Source of the DNA: Clostridium sp. TW13
Lineage (GTDB): Bacteria > Bacillota > Clostridia > Clostridiales > Clostridiaceae
Assembly (NCBI RefSeq): GCF_024345225.1
Contig: NZ_BROD01000001.1
Location: 3,484,516 to 3,548,515 of the forward strand
DNA length: 64,000 bases
Reading direction: 5' to 3'
Shown here: in pieces, positions 9,506 through 17,938 of the stretch
Layout: the number at the start of each line of letters is the position of its first letter
Numbering within the stretch: position 1 is the stretch's first letter
Translations under genes and position numbers: made by a program
The notes under the pieces: generated by a model
What the model was told of the DNA's origin: nothing
Database searches by the model: none
The model's input: the letters and a program-made list of their open reading frames with translations, nothing else

Positions 9506-9936
9506 TATACCTTACTAATTGCTGCTTTTTTCAAAGAAGTTCCTACCAAACTAAGTATAAGAATGTAAATTGGATATGCAAAAATAAGAAACATTACCAA
9601 TAATCCTAAACCAAAGTCAGTTCCACTGTATTCAAACAATGGTGGAAGAAGTGACCTAATAAAAATTGTTAAAACAGAATAAGGAAACCACAGTATAGCT
9701 AAAATCATAGACCACCAACTACCATTTAACCATTTATATGAGATTATAGGCACGATGGCAGTTATAAACAAAAATATTACTAGATAAAAAAATCCACACA
9801 TAGTAGAGAATGCTTCATCACTCATATTAAGTGCTTTTTGTATAAAGTATTGATCAGCTGCAAAACTAGTAACCAAATAGAATAAAAGTCCCAATAGTAA
9901 TCCTGATAAATTTATTTTTAAAAATGTCTTCAGCAA
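9505..9936 (-). CDS. Small polytopic membrane protein of unknown function
   Basis: About 143 residues with four predicted transmembrane helices (roughly residues 8-28, 45-65, 72-95 and 108-135). The frame is open to an ATG at 9978, but no ribosome binding site precedes it. A GGGGGAGGA site lies just before a TTG (9936) and a CTG (9933), so one of these is the more likely start. It is monocistronic, ending in its own hairpin. No family is recognised. The pattern resembles small integral membrane proteins found singly in clostridia. Confidence 0.6.
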   Translation of the reverse strand: MLKTFLKINLSGLLLGLLFYLVTSFAADQYFIQKALNMSDEAFSTMCGFFYLVIFLFITAIVPIISYKWLNGSWWSMILAILWFPYSVLTIFIRSLLPPLFEYSGTDFGLGLLVMFLIFAYPIYILILSLVGTSLKKAAISKV

Positions 9937-10026
9937 AGGTCCTCCCCCAATTTGAAATATATGATTACATAGTAACATGAAGTAATATTAATTACAATAA
10001 AATGTAATTTATTGATTAAAATACAA

Positions 10027-10908
10027 CTAGCTTTTACAGGCCTTTATACACTTTACTGCTGAAACATTTTTGTCTTTAACCTCAAGCATTATATCTATAT
10101 CTTCTCTATCTAACCTTTGATAGAAGTTCATAAATTCATGTGTATCTATTGTTTCTGAGTGGGCGCCTGGTTTCTTTAATGGATCTTGCTGAGAATAGTG
10201 CATCTTTTGCTTTCCATCTTTACCTGTCCAAGTTCCCTTGCATTCATTAATCCAATCAATATCGCTCTTTTCTTTGTCATAAGGATTGATTTCATTATGT
10301 AAGTTATCAAAAATAACAGGAATATTAAGTCTTGCACTTATCTCTAAAACTTCATTTATGTTGTATAGTTTATCATCATTTTCTATAACAAGTCTTTGTT
10401 TTACGGACTTCTCTAAATAAGCATAATTATCTATAAATCTCTCCATAGCTGTCTTCTTATCATTGTAAACACCACCTATATGCAATATAAGCTTATGAGC
10501 TTCTCCAACTCCAAGACTGTCTAAAACCTTTGTATGATAATTCAAATCTATCATTGCCTTTCTTACTACTTCTTCATTAGGAGAGTTTAAAACTGTATAC
10601 TGCCCTGGGTGCATTGAAACTCTCATCCCACTGCTTTGAATTTTACTTCCTATTCTGAAAAACTTATCAGAAAATATCTGCCACCAAGGTATATTATTTA
10701 CTGGACTCGATCCAAAAGGAATAATATCAGAGCTTATTCTAAAAAGCATTATATTATTTTCTATATTATAATCAATTATATTTTCAAGTGAATTTAAGTT
10801 ATGTGAAATTAATTCTAATAACCTATCTTCATTTGCATTTTTAAGTATGCAGCTCTTTAAATTAGTATTAGGAACTCCAACAGTTAAACAAGCATATCCT
10901 ATACTCAT
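10027..10908 (-). CDS. uvsE: UV-damage DNA endonuclease UvsE/UvdE
   Basis: The 293-residue product is full length for UVDE endonucleases, TIM-barrel enzymes that nick DNA 5' of UV photoproducts and abasic sites. Family motifs are visible: the start MSIGYACLTVG, the metal-ligand segments RVSMHPGQYTVLNS, LILHIGG, LVIENDD and VIFDNLHNEINP, and a C-terminal DIMLEVKDK. Histidine and glutamate metal ligands are intact. The ATG follows an AAGGGAGG site. It is a single gene with a structured repeat (10988-11232) just upstream. Such enzymes are common in spore formers exposed to UV. Confidence 0.92.
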   Translation of the reverse strand: MSIGYACLTVGVPNTNLKSCILKNANEDRLLELISHNLNSLENIIDYNIENNIMLFRISSDIIPFGSSPVNNIPWWQIFSDKFFRIGSKIQSSGMRVSMHPGQYTVLNSPNEEVVRKAMIDLNYHTKVLDSLGVGEAHKLILHIGGVYNDKKTAMERFIDNYAYLEKSVKQRLVIENDDKLYNINEVLEISARLNIPVIFDNLHNEINPYDKEKSDIDWINECKGTWTGKDGKQKMHYSQQDPLKKPGAHSETIDTHEFMNFYQRLDREDIDIMLEVKDKNVSAVKCIKACKS

Positions 10909-10987
10909 CTTATACCTCCCTTATGATTTGATTATATATATATATAAACTATCTCTTATTATCATTAGTTATCTTTTAGTTATTTAT

Positions 10988-11232
10988 CCGATAGCTAGCA
11001 TCCGTAACACTCCAACTTTATATGAAACTCCTCTTCCTAAAGTCAGATGAGTACTCACAGAGTAAGCGATCATCATCAAATCATAGATTTGAGATGTCTG
11101 CTTAACCGATTCACACTAAATTATAGATTTAGGTTCTCTGCTTAAGTTGGAGATAACAGCTGCACGCTCATGGATAAGTTCAACTAAGATTCAGATGGGA
11201 TCAAACCCCACCTGAATCAAGTTTCACTTGAT
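10988..11232. repeat. Structured repeat element bounded by TTTAT and TTGAT, long copy
   Basis: A 245-bp element preceded by TTTAT and ending in TTGAT. It shares both flanks and the inner core with 35041-35165 (125 bp), but has about 120 extra bp in the apex of the CTCCAACTT/AAGTTGGAG stem, including two similar hairpin units (CAAATCATAGATTTG and TAAATTATAGATTTA). Outer stems are TTATCC/GGATAA and CCGT/ACGG, followed by a second hairpin GATTCAG...CTGAATC. It looks like a non-autonomous IS200/IS605-type remnant or structured RNA. No transposase is present. Confidence 0.6.
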
Positions 11233-11264
11233 ATCTATTATAATAAAAAAAATTACTTATAAAT

Positions 11265-11308
11265 AAAAAAACTTTCAAATAGGGCTTGTCCCTACTTGAA
11301 AGTTTTTT
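11265..11308 (-). terminator. Rho-independent terminator
   Basis: AAAAAACTTTCAAATAGGG pairs almost perfectly with CCCTACTTGAAAGTTTTTT. It lies about 60 nt after the stop of the zinc-ribbon gene at 11367. Confidence 0.8.
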
Positions 11309-11366
11309 GTTAACATACTAGTTCTCTATTGAATAAAATTCTAGCTAACCATTATATAAATTTAAA

Positions 11367-12212
11367 TTAGTATCCAAAGCCTTTTAAAACACCTAATCCA
11401 TCTGAAACTACTGATGGTAAATACATCTTATATGATACTTGCATTACTATTGCTGTAATAATAATCATTGCTGCAAAAGATAAAAATAGAATATATGTTA
11501 ATTTATCCTCATCAACAATTCCAGCTCCCTTTATAGCTACTGCTACATAGAAATATCCTAATAAAGCACCAAATGATACAATAAATATACTCCATGTAGG
11601 CATTACAAGCGCAAATAAGCAAGCAACTAATGAAAATGGTATTGATGCTAGACTTTTTGAACTTGCTACACATAGCATTTGTTTATAATCTGTATTAAAC
11701 TTAAATATAACCTTTGTAAAAAATAGTAATAAAGCTGCTAAAACGCATGCTCCACCAAAAGTTAATATGAAAGTTACCAAAAAGATTTTTAAAAGTGGAA
11801 AGCTCAAACTATTTCCCATCCCCATAGCACTATCTAAACCCATGGAACTAAGTCTTCCAAACAGGTTAGTTAATGACAATATTAGAGAATTAACTTTTCC
11901 AAATAATATTACTATAAATAATGAGAATATAGCTGCATTTACACCTATGAAACCTAATCCAAGCTTAAAATCACTTGCTTTTACAAATGTTCTAAGCATT
12001 GATGCAGGAGATTTCATTGTTTTTGTAGCTACATCACAAAATCTTTTTATGTATAGTGAAAATCCACTTGGCGCAACTTGTTGTTGGTTTATTGGTTGTT
12101 GAAATTGTGCTTGTCCATTTTGTGTTGCTTGTTGTGAAACTTGTTCACTTTGACAAGTACAAACTTCTCCCTCTTGAAGTGGTCTCCCACATTTTGTACA
12201 AAACTTTGACAT
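11367..12212 (-). CDS. Zinc-ribbon polytopic membrane protein
   Basis: A 281-residue protein with an N-terminal zinc ribbon (FCTKCGRPLQEGEVCTC), a Gln-rich linker (about residues 22-48), and a membrane domain of five or six helices (about 90-265) with a Yip1-like look. The ribbon would face the cytoplasm. It lies 41 nt downstream of the TcaA-like zinc-ribbon gene, probably in the same operon, and is followed by a strong terminator. Function is unknown. Membrane proteins with this small metal-binding head often sit in clusters in clostridia, as they do here. Confidence 0.8.
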   Translation of the reverse strand: MSKFCTKCGRPLQEGEVCTCQSEQVSQQATQNGQAQFQQPINQQQVAPSGFSLYIKRFCDVATKTMKSPASMLRTFVKASDFKLGLGFIGVNAAIFSLFIVILFGKVNSLILSLTNLFGRLSSMGLDSAMGMGNSLSFPLLKIFLVTFILTFGGACVLAALLLFFTKVIFKFNTDYKQMLCVASSKSLASIPFSLVACLFALVMPTWSIFIVSFGALLGYFYVAVAIKGAGIVDEDKLTYILFLSFAAMIIITAIVMQVSYKMYLPSVVSDGLGVLKGFGY

Positions 12213-12253
12213 ATTATTTTCCTCCTAAAATCTATTTACCTAATAATATATTA

Positions 12254-13564
12254 TTAAAAAACAACCAGCCTACTTATTTTCCACTTGCCACCTTCTAAAA
12301 CAAGATCAACTGTCAAATTAGTTGTTCCTGGAGTTTCAAGTGTCTTACTATCTTTTTCATCATCTCCACTAACAATTGAAGTATATGTATATTGAGCTGT
12401 TAATGACATATCTATATAAGAGTTACTATACTCTGCTGTACCATCTTCCTTAAAGTTAGTAAAATTAATGTCCTTTATTTTTTCAAAGAAATCACCTTTA
12501 CCTTTTGACACAAGATATTCAAATGAACTCTGCATCTCTTTCTGTGTTTCCTCATCAGATGTAAAATAATCTTTTACTGTATCATAAGACTTTCCTGTTA
12601 ATGCAGCTTTATAAAATTCTTTATATACATCACCAACTTGCTTAACTAAATCATCTTCTACTTGCTTTTTAAGTTTAAGTTCATGTACAGAATGACTTCC
12701 ACTTTCATCAATGTCCACAGTTTCACTATAATCTTCTGTATACAAACTATTAATTTTTAATTCATGTTTTCCATAAAAAATATTAGTAAGCTTATAAGTA
12801 TCTGTATCTGATGTACTAGAAGTATCATTACCTTTAACAATATATTTGCTATTTACCTTAACATTATCAATAGTTAAAGTTGTATTTTTAGGAACATACA
12901 CTGTATATTGGCTAACAACAAGATTTTCTGGTTCAACCTTCCAACTATCAAAAAATAAAAATTTCTTTTCTTTTTGCTTCACTAAATTAATCTTCTTTGA
13001 AATTGGAGATGAGCTATTTCTAACTGTATAGTTAATCTCTACAGATTTTGTTAACTCATCCATAGACTTTTTACTATTCACTGTATCTATTACACTAAAG
13101 TTTGTAATATCACCAACCTTTGATTTTTCAGCTGATGCCACCTTAGCAAAGCTTTCTTTTGAAATAAAATCACTATCTTTTACATCGAGATATGAATAAG
13201 CCTTGTTCCAATCATTTGAACTCATAGATTGAAAATAAGATTTTGCTATTCTTTTAGGATCACTAATATACCTTCCGATTCCCCAAAAAGCTCCAATTGC
13301 TATAATTAAAAATGCTACTATTAATAAAGTAACTTTTTGTTTTGTGCTAAAACCTTTTCTTGTTTTATTCTCCTCTTTTGCTATTTGATAATATTCATTT
13401 ACTCCATACACAGCTTCTGTTTGTTCTACTACTTTATTATTATTAGAACTCTGATTTATTTGCTGTTGTTTTTCTTCATTAACTTCTATAGTTAATTTAG
13501 CACCACAGCTATGACAAAAATTTGAATCATCATTATTCTTTTCTCCACATTCTGGACAAAACAT
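12254..13564 (-). CDS. TcaA-like zinc-ribbon membrane protein
   Basis: The 436-residue protein starts with a CPECGEKN...FCHSCG zinc ribbon (residues 3-22), has a Gln/Asn-rich linker, one transmembrane helix (about 78-98) and a large extracytoplasmic part. The segment after the helix (SDPKRIAKSYFQSMSSNDW) and the later repeat VPKNTTLTIDNVKVN resemble TcaA/YvbJ proteins, which are linked to glycopeptide susceptibility in staphylococci. The C-terminal 120 residues look like an NTF2-like fold. The ATG has a GGGGGAATAGT leader. It probably forms an operon with the zinc-ribbon gene downstream. Family is good, role inferred. Confidence 0.8.
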   Translation of the reverse strand: MFCPECGEKNNDDSNFCHSCGAKLTIEVNEEKQQQINQSSNNNKVVEQTEAVYGVNEYYQIAKEENKTRKGFSTKQKVTLLIVAFLIIAIGAFWGIGRYISDPKRIAKSYFQSMSSNDWNKAYSYLDVKDSDFISKESFAKVASAEKSKVGDITNFSVIDTVNSKKSMDELTKSVEINYTVRNSSSPISKKINLVKQKEKKFLFFDSWKVEPENLVVSQYTVYVPKNTTLTIDNVKVNSKYIVKGNDTSSTSDTDTYKLTNIFYGKHELKINSLYTEDYSETVDIDESGSHSVHELKLKKQVEDDLVKQVGDVYKEFYKAALTGKSYDTVKDYFTSDEETQKEMQSSFEYLVSKGKGDFFEKIKDINFTNFKEDGTAEYSNSYIDMSLTAQYTYTSIVSGDDEKDSKTLETPGTTNLTVDLVLEGGKWKISRLVVF

Positions 13565-13585
13565 ACTATTCCCCCTTATATAAAT

Positions 13586-13698
13586 CTAGTTAATTAAAAA
13601 CACCAAACATGATAAACTTACAATAATTCCTGCTAAATAAAATAAGATTCCAAATGTAAAATATGCTAATTCCCCCTTATTTAGCTACTATATGACAC
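13586..13698 (-). pseudogene. Possible frameshifted small membrane protein
   Basis: A GTG at 13698 is preceded by a strong AGGGGGTG site but runs only five codons (MSYSS) to TAA. One base out of frame is a 32-codon hydrophobic stretch ending at the TAG at 13586-13588; its core (GILFYLAGIIVSLSCLVFL) reads as one transmembrane helix. A single inserted base near 13684 would join the two into a ~38-residue membrane peptide. Either a decayed small gene or a sequencing error. Nothing else gene-like was seen in the 330-bp gap except the terminator at 13846. Confidence 0.35.
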
Positions 13699-13845
13699 TT
13701 TTTTCACCCCCTGAAATGACTTTACCATCATATGAAAAGATTGTACATTATAAAATATCCATTTATTACTCTATTTGCAGTGTGATTTATAACTTATAGT
13801 CTATGTATATAAACATGCTCTCTCTTGTAAATAATTAAACATAAA

Positions 13846-13875
13846 AAAATGTCCCTACATAATGTAGGAAACATC
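13846..13875 (-). terminator. Rho-independent terminator of the VWA gene
   Basis: On the minus strand, a hairpin containing CCTACAT/ATGTAGG within an outer ATGT/ACAT stem is followed by a run of seven T, 20-45 nt after the stop codon at 13894. Confidence 0.75.
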
Positions 13876-13893
13876 CATTTTAAATTATTATTA

Positions 13894-15468
13894 CTAAAAA
13901 TTGTAATTAACACTGGTACTGTTTAAAACCTTAAGATCTGGCATATCGCTAACTTTAAACCCATTGCTAGTATTTTTAATAGTATATATATTTCTATATT
14001 CCATTAGAGTCGGCTTTTTATTATCATAAGTTATATAAAATTTTTCATAGACTACAAGTTGATATTCATCATTACTAACCTTTTTTGTAGACTCAATAGA
14101 ATAATAAACTAATTTTTCTTGTATAGACTGTTTTTTATATGATTCAATTAATTTTTGTTGCATATTATATAAAGTGCCATTAGCATCAATATATGGGGAC
14201 AAAACCGAAAAATCATAGCCATTAACAGCTTTAACAAAATTATATTGATAATCATACATTGCTCTTTCAACACCTGTCATTTCATACTGTGAAGAATAAC
14301 CAGTACTTGGATCAACATTGGGATTTATTGCATACTTAGGTAAATAACTTTCTGAAGCAGAACCTACATATCTTTCACTTATTAAATTCAAATCTACATT
14401 TCTAAATATCCCATCTCTAACATTATTTTTAGTTTTATACTTTAAAATATATTGTTCCTTTTGTTTCTTAAATATATCACTGTATATCTGTTGAAGTTTT
14501 TCTACATCACTTATGTGAGTAAAATAGCCGCCTGTTTTTTCACTAATATCTCGTAATACATTCGTATCAACATCATCACCAATACCTATTATATAAATTG
14601 GAATTCCTAACTTTTTTCCTAAATCAGCAACATACTCAGAAGTCACTTTGCTTTTATTATCTAATCCATCAGTAAAAGCAATTATACATTTAGGTCCATT
14701 TTTTTCGCTTGTCTCTACAAGTGATGTATTTAATGCATCGTAAAAAGCAGTTTCACTATTAGTACTTAAATTTTTTAGTGTTCCATCAATCCTATCTTTT
14801 TGACTTGTAAATCCTTGTGCAATGGATACTGATTCATTAAATGTAATTAATTCAACTGAATCTCCTGAATTAAATTGAACTGAATTAATAAAATTTCTAG
14901 CAGCAGTTTTAGCTATATCAATTTTATTACCTTTCATACTATCACTTGTATCCATAACTAAATTAATACTTAATGGTTGATTTAAATTCATCTGTCTTAA
15001 ATCTAATATTTCTTCCTCAACTGAATTTTTAGAATTAGTTTCTTTTATCTTCATATAATTCTTAGTCAAATTCTTCAGAACCTTACCATTACTGTCTTCT
15101 GCAGTAAAATACACACTTATTTCAGGAAAATTTGATGAATCAATTTGATTTATTGAAATCTTACTATCAGCAGGTTTAGACACCTTACTATTCATACTAC
15201 CGCCGTTGTCATTTACTAAAGTTTCACTACTAGAACTAAAAAGTTTCTTTATTTTATCGCTTGAAAAAGTAAATACCAACAAGAAAACTAAAGCACAGAT
15301 TCCAACTCCCAATAAAGATAAAACTATTTTTTTATTTGACTTAGGTTTGATTTTACTCTTTTCTAAATTGGAATTGGACGTATCATTATCTTGCTTTTGC
15401 ACCTTACCACAATTACCACAAAACTTATCTCCATCTTCTAATTTTTTGCCACAGTTACCACAAAACAT
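13894..15468 (-). CDS. Zinc-ribbon, membrane-anchored von Willebrand factor A protein
   Basis: About 524 residues: double-CxxC zinc ribbon (FCGNCGKKLEDGDKFCGNCG), one transmembrane helix (about residues 45-65), then an extracellular VWA domain (about 160-350) with an intact MIDAS (DTSDS, a Thr in the second loop and FTDGLDN). A C-terminal domain of about 150 residues resembles an NTF2-like fold. The frame extends 13 codons further upstream, but the ATG at 15468 has the AAAGGAAG site. VWA domains bind ligands through a divalent metal. This is probably a surface adhesion or sensing protein with a metal-binding cytoplasmic tail. Confidence 0.88.
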   Translation of the reverse strand: MFCGNCGKKLEDGDKFCGNCGKVQKQDNDTSNSNLEKSKIKPKSNKKIVLSLLGVGICALVFLLVFTFSSDKIKKLFSSSSETLVNDNGGSMNSKVSKPADSKISINQIDSSNFPEISVYFTAEDSNGKVLKNLTKNYMKIKETNSKNSVEEEILDLRQMNLNQPLSINLVMDTSDSMKGNKIDIAKTAARNFINSVQFNSGDSVELITFNESVSIAQGFTSQKDRIDGTLKNLSTNSETAFYDALNTSLVETSEKNGPKCIIAFTDGLDNKSKVTSEYVADLGKKLGIPIYIIGIGDDVDTNVLRDISEKTGGYFTHISDVEKLQQIYSDIFKKQKEQYILKYKTKNNVRDGIFRNVDLNLISERYVGSASESYLPKYAINPNVDPSTGYSSQYEMTGVERAMYDYQYNFVKAVNGYDFSVLSPYIDANGTLYNMQQKLIESYKKQSIQEKLVYYSIESTKKVSNDEYQLVVYEKFYITYDNKKPTLMEYRNIYTIKNTSNGFKVSDMPDLKVLNSTSVNYNF

Positions 15469-15653
15469 ACTTTTCTTCCTTTCACTACTGTTGATTTTAT
15501 ACTGCATATCCTTTTATATAAATAATTAATAATATACTTATTGCTCCATTAACCTACATTAATATGAAAGACCTTGTTGAAAATTTCTTGTATATTATAT
15601 CAGTATTTAGTTTTACATTACAAGAAAAAGTATGCAATCAAAGCAATAATCAG

Positions 15654-16271
15654 CTATACTTCTATGCTAAATTCTCCTGCAACTTCTTTTTTAAATCTAT
15701 CAACAAATGAATGTACAAAAGAAATTTTATCTTCAAAAATTTTACGAGATACATCATAATTAAGTAATTCCCTAAGCCTTTGAACTTCATCATCAAATTC
15801 ATTATCATAGAACTCTATTGATTTGTGCATTGGTTCGTCTGTATGTGCATAATATTGAAAATTGATCCACATTTCAATAGAACCAAAATGATCAAGTATG
15901 TCCGCATCCTGTACTATTTTTATATAATCTGAATAATCTTTGTCCATCTTTCTTAAACTGTGATAATATATAAGTTCAGATATTTTATTGATTTCTTGTT
16001 CTGTGCAGTAATCTTTAAGAATTTCTTTCATCAACACAGCTCCATAAGTTCCATGAGGTTCTATGCCCTTGGCTACGTCGTGAAATAAGCATGCTGTAAT
16101 TAAAATTTCATCATATGAGCTATCCTCTGGTAAAATTATCTTTCTTAAGTTTATTGCCACCTTAGATACTCTTACTCCATGATAATAAGTAAATCCTTTT
16201 TCCCTCTCTAAATGGGCTTTTCTATTTGCCATCATTTTTTGCGCAAGTTCTTGAAGTGCGTTAATATCCAT
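15654..16271 (-). CDS. HD-domain phosphohydrolase
   Basis: About 205 residues. The HD superfamily ligands are seen in order: YYHGVRV (first His), the FHDVAKG doublet, HGTYGA, YYHS and DADILD. This gives a metal-dependent phosphohydrolase, of the kind acting on nucleotides or other phosphate esters. The start at 16271 is chosen because GAGGGA lies 6 nt upstream. An ATG ten codons earlier has a poorer site. It is a single gene, separated from the PadR operon by a terminator. The substrate cannot be read from the sequence. Confidence 0.85.
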   Translation of the reverse strand: MDINALQELAQKMMANRKAHLEREKGFTYYHGVRVSKVAINLRKIILPEDSSYDEILITACLFHDVAKGIEPHGTYGAVLMKEILKDYCTEQEINKISELIYYHSLRKMDKDYSDYIKIVQDADILDHFGSIEMWINFQYYAHTDEPMHKSIEFYDNEFDDEVQRLRELLNYDVSRKIFEDKISFVHSFVDRFKKEVAGEFSIEV

Positions 16272-16318
16272 TACATATCCCTCTTCTCTATACAAATTCA
16301 TTCTTATTAAAACAAAAA

Positions 16319-16351
16319 TTCCAATTATAATTATATATCTTATAATTGGAA
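16319..16351 (-). terminator. Rho-independent terminator of the PadR operon
   Basis: TTCCAATTATA pairs with TATAATTGGAA across an 11-nt loop. On the minus strand the stem is followed by TTTTTGTTTT. It lies just after the stop codon at 16364. Confidence 0.75.
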
Positions 16352-16363
16352 CTTCCTACATGC

Positions 16364-17308
16364 TTATATTAACTTTCTTTTCACGTACCCCTTATTAAAA
16401 TAAATACTTAATGCTATAACAGCTCCTATCACTAAAACCATAAGCTCTTGAAAGGTATGATAGTTAACCAAAAATAGTCCAACAATTAATATAGATGCAA
16501 CTACAAAAAATCCTAAATATCCTTTAGATATTAAATTCTTTGAGTATACCTTGCTTATAAGAGAAACACAGATTAAAATCCAAGCACTTAAAAACAAATA
16601 ATTGGCAGATTGATTTAATACGTTAGGTATGGAGTTATTTATCTTATCCCATGTTGCTCTAGAAACTTGGGAATCATAATAATCTTGAGAATCAGTTAAC
16701 TTATAATCTATTGAAAACTGATTTATTCCTCTCAAACCACCATTTCCATTGATTGTAGCCATTTCTTTAGGTACATCTTTTTTGTATTCATACTCAACTT
16801 TTGATGAATTCCTTATTGCAATATAGTACAACCCGTTTGTTCGCTCATTAAATTTATCAAGAAATGTGGTTATTTCCTGTTTTGTATTCTCATCTAGAGA
16901 AGTTTTATTGCTTATTTTACTAGAAATAACTTGGAAAGCATACTCTGATGTATTTTGATCATATGCTGTATATAATTCATGATTTACGTGTGCAAAATCG
17001 CAAGCTAGATTAATCCCTTTAAATATAACTCCAACTAAAAATATAACTAAGGCAACTCTTGTAAGTATCTTTGCAAACTTATTTTGCTTATTTAAAATAT
17101 CATTCATTTCATTTATTACTAAATTCTCTTGGCCAAAATTTGAGATTGCCTTTTTTATACTTTCTTCCTCACTTAACCCTTGTTTCTTTAATTCTTCAAC
17201 TTCCTCATATAAATGAGCCTTTGTTTCCTCCTTCATTATTATGGTTTCTTCATCTTTTTCATCAAAGTTCTTGTAAATCTTATTTATATAATCATCAAGC
17301 TTCTTCAT
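16364..17308 (-). CDS. HAAS/DUF1700-type membrane protein, PadR partner
   Basis: A 314-residue protein with an N-terminal helical domain (about residues 1-75, with EETKAHLYEEVEELKKQG and LSEEESIKKAISNFG) typical of the HAAS/permease-prefix family. Transmembrane helices lie near 85-103 and in a C-terminal cluster of three (about 232-305), with an extracytoplasmic middle part. HAAS proteins are almost always encoded next to a PadR regulator, and here the PadR stop and this start are 1 nt apart. The pair is likely an envelope-stress or drug-sensing unit. The exact role is unknown. Confidence 0.75.
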   Translation of the reverse strand: MKKLDDYINKIYKNFDEKDEETIIMKEETKAHLYEEVEELKKQGLSEEESIKKAISNFGQENLVINEMNDILNKQNKFAKILTRVALVIFLVGVIFKGINLACDFAHVNHELYTAYDQNTSEYAFQVISSKISNKTSLDENTKQEITTFLDKFNERTNGLYYIAIRNSSKVEYEYKKDVPKEMATINGNGGLRGINQFSIDYKLTDSQDYYDSQVSRATWDKINNSIPNVLNQSANYLFLSAWILICVSLISKVYSKNLISKGYLGFFVVASILIVGLFLVNYHTFQELMVLVIGAVIALSIYFNKGYVKRKLI

Positions 17309-17309
17309 A

Positions 17310-17648
17310 TTAATTTCCCCTCATAAAGTTATTTAGAGTTTTCTTAAACTCATTCCATTCTTCCACACTTCTATCAAAACACTCTTTACCTTCTTTAGTA
17401 ATTGAGTAGTATCTTCTTCTTCCACCACTTGTACCTTCTGTATCATTCCAGTAACCTTGAAGGTACCCCTTCTTTTCTAACCTTTTTAAGGATACATATA
17501 AGGTTGCTTCTTTAATATTAAATTCATCATTTGATTTTTCTTTAATCTTCTTTACAATTAAATATCCATACATATCCTCATCATACAACACAGATAAAAC
17601 AATTGAGTCAATGTAGCCTTTAAGAATCTCCTTGTCAAATTCCACCAA
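17310..17648 (-). CDS. PadR-family transcriptional repressor
   Basis: A 112-residue winged-helix regulator with the PadR pattern: ILKGYIDSIVLSVLYDEDMYG, the recognition region KEATLYVSLKRLEKKGYL, and the wing SGGRRRYYSIT. It starts with TTG (17648) or GTG (17645) after GGAGGG. It is first in an operon with the HAAS protein. Four AAGTACTT-type boxes overlap its promoter, so it is probably autoregulated. PadR proteins of this short class release DNA on binding phenolics or drugs. The ligand is unknown. Confidence 0.9.
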   Translation of the reverse strand: MVEFDKEILKGYIDSIVLSVLYDEDMYGYLIVKKIKEKSNDEFNIKEATLYVSLKRLEKKGYLQGYWNDTEGTSGGRRRYYSITKEGKECFDRSVEEWNEFKKTLNNFMRGN

Positions 17649-17679
17649 CTTACCCTCCTAGATATTATTTCATTAAGCA

Positions 17680-17744
17680 AAGTACTTAATATTGTTTAGT
17701 ACTCTTATAGTATAAACGAAAGTACTTTATATTATCAAGTACTT
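17680..17744 (-). promoter_or_regulatory. PadR promoter overlapped by four AAGTACTT boxes
   Basis: AAGTACTT lies at 17680, 17720 and 17737, with a TAGTACTC variant at 17697. Boxes within each pair start 17 bp apart and the two pairs are 40 bp apart. A TTGATA -35 and a TATACT -10 with an 18-bp spacer (minus strand) lie between and over the boxes, so bound PadR would block transcription. Confidence 0.6.
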
Positions 17745-17805
17745 TTCGAAACTTTTTAGAAATATCTTGAATATTTATTTATTCCCTTTATAATTTAGTA
17801 TAGGA

Positions 17806-17843
17806 AAAGAGCAGCACTATTTGTTCAGATAGTGTTGCTCTTT
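17806..17843 (-). terminator. Terminator hairpin of the CPBP protease gene
   Basis: A 15-bp stem with one mismatch (17806-17820 with 17829-17843) with an 8-nt loop lies about 100 nt past the stop at 17939. The T tract is short on the minus strand (TTTTCC). Confidence 0.7.
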
Positions 17844-17938
17844 CTTAATTACAACTATTAATTTATTAACTTACATAGCTTGTACTATATACCATATGCA
17901 TAGAAAATAAGTAGGACTTCAATTTTAGATATGCTTTA

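Noticed and set aside
10847-11050. Short open frame on the plus strand over the uvsE start and the structured repeat
   Set aside because: It is antisense to uvsE at one end and made of repeat sequence at the other; no ribosome binding site.
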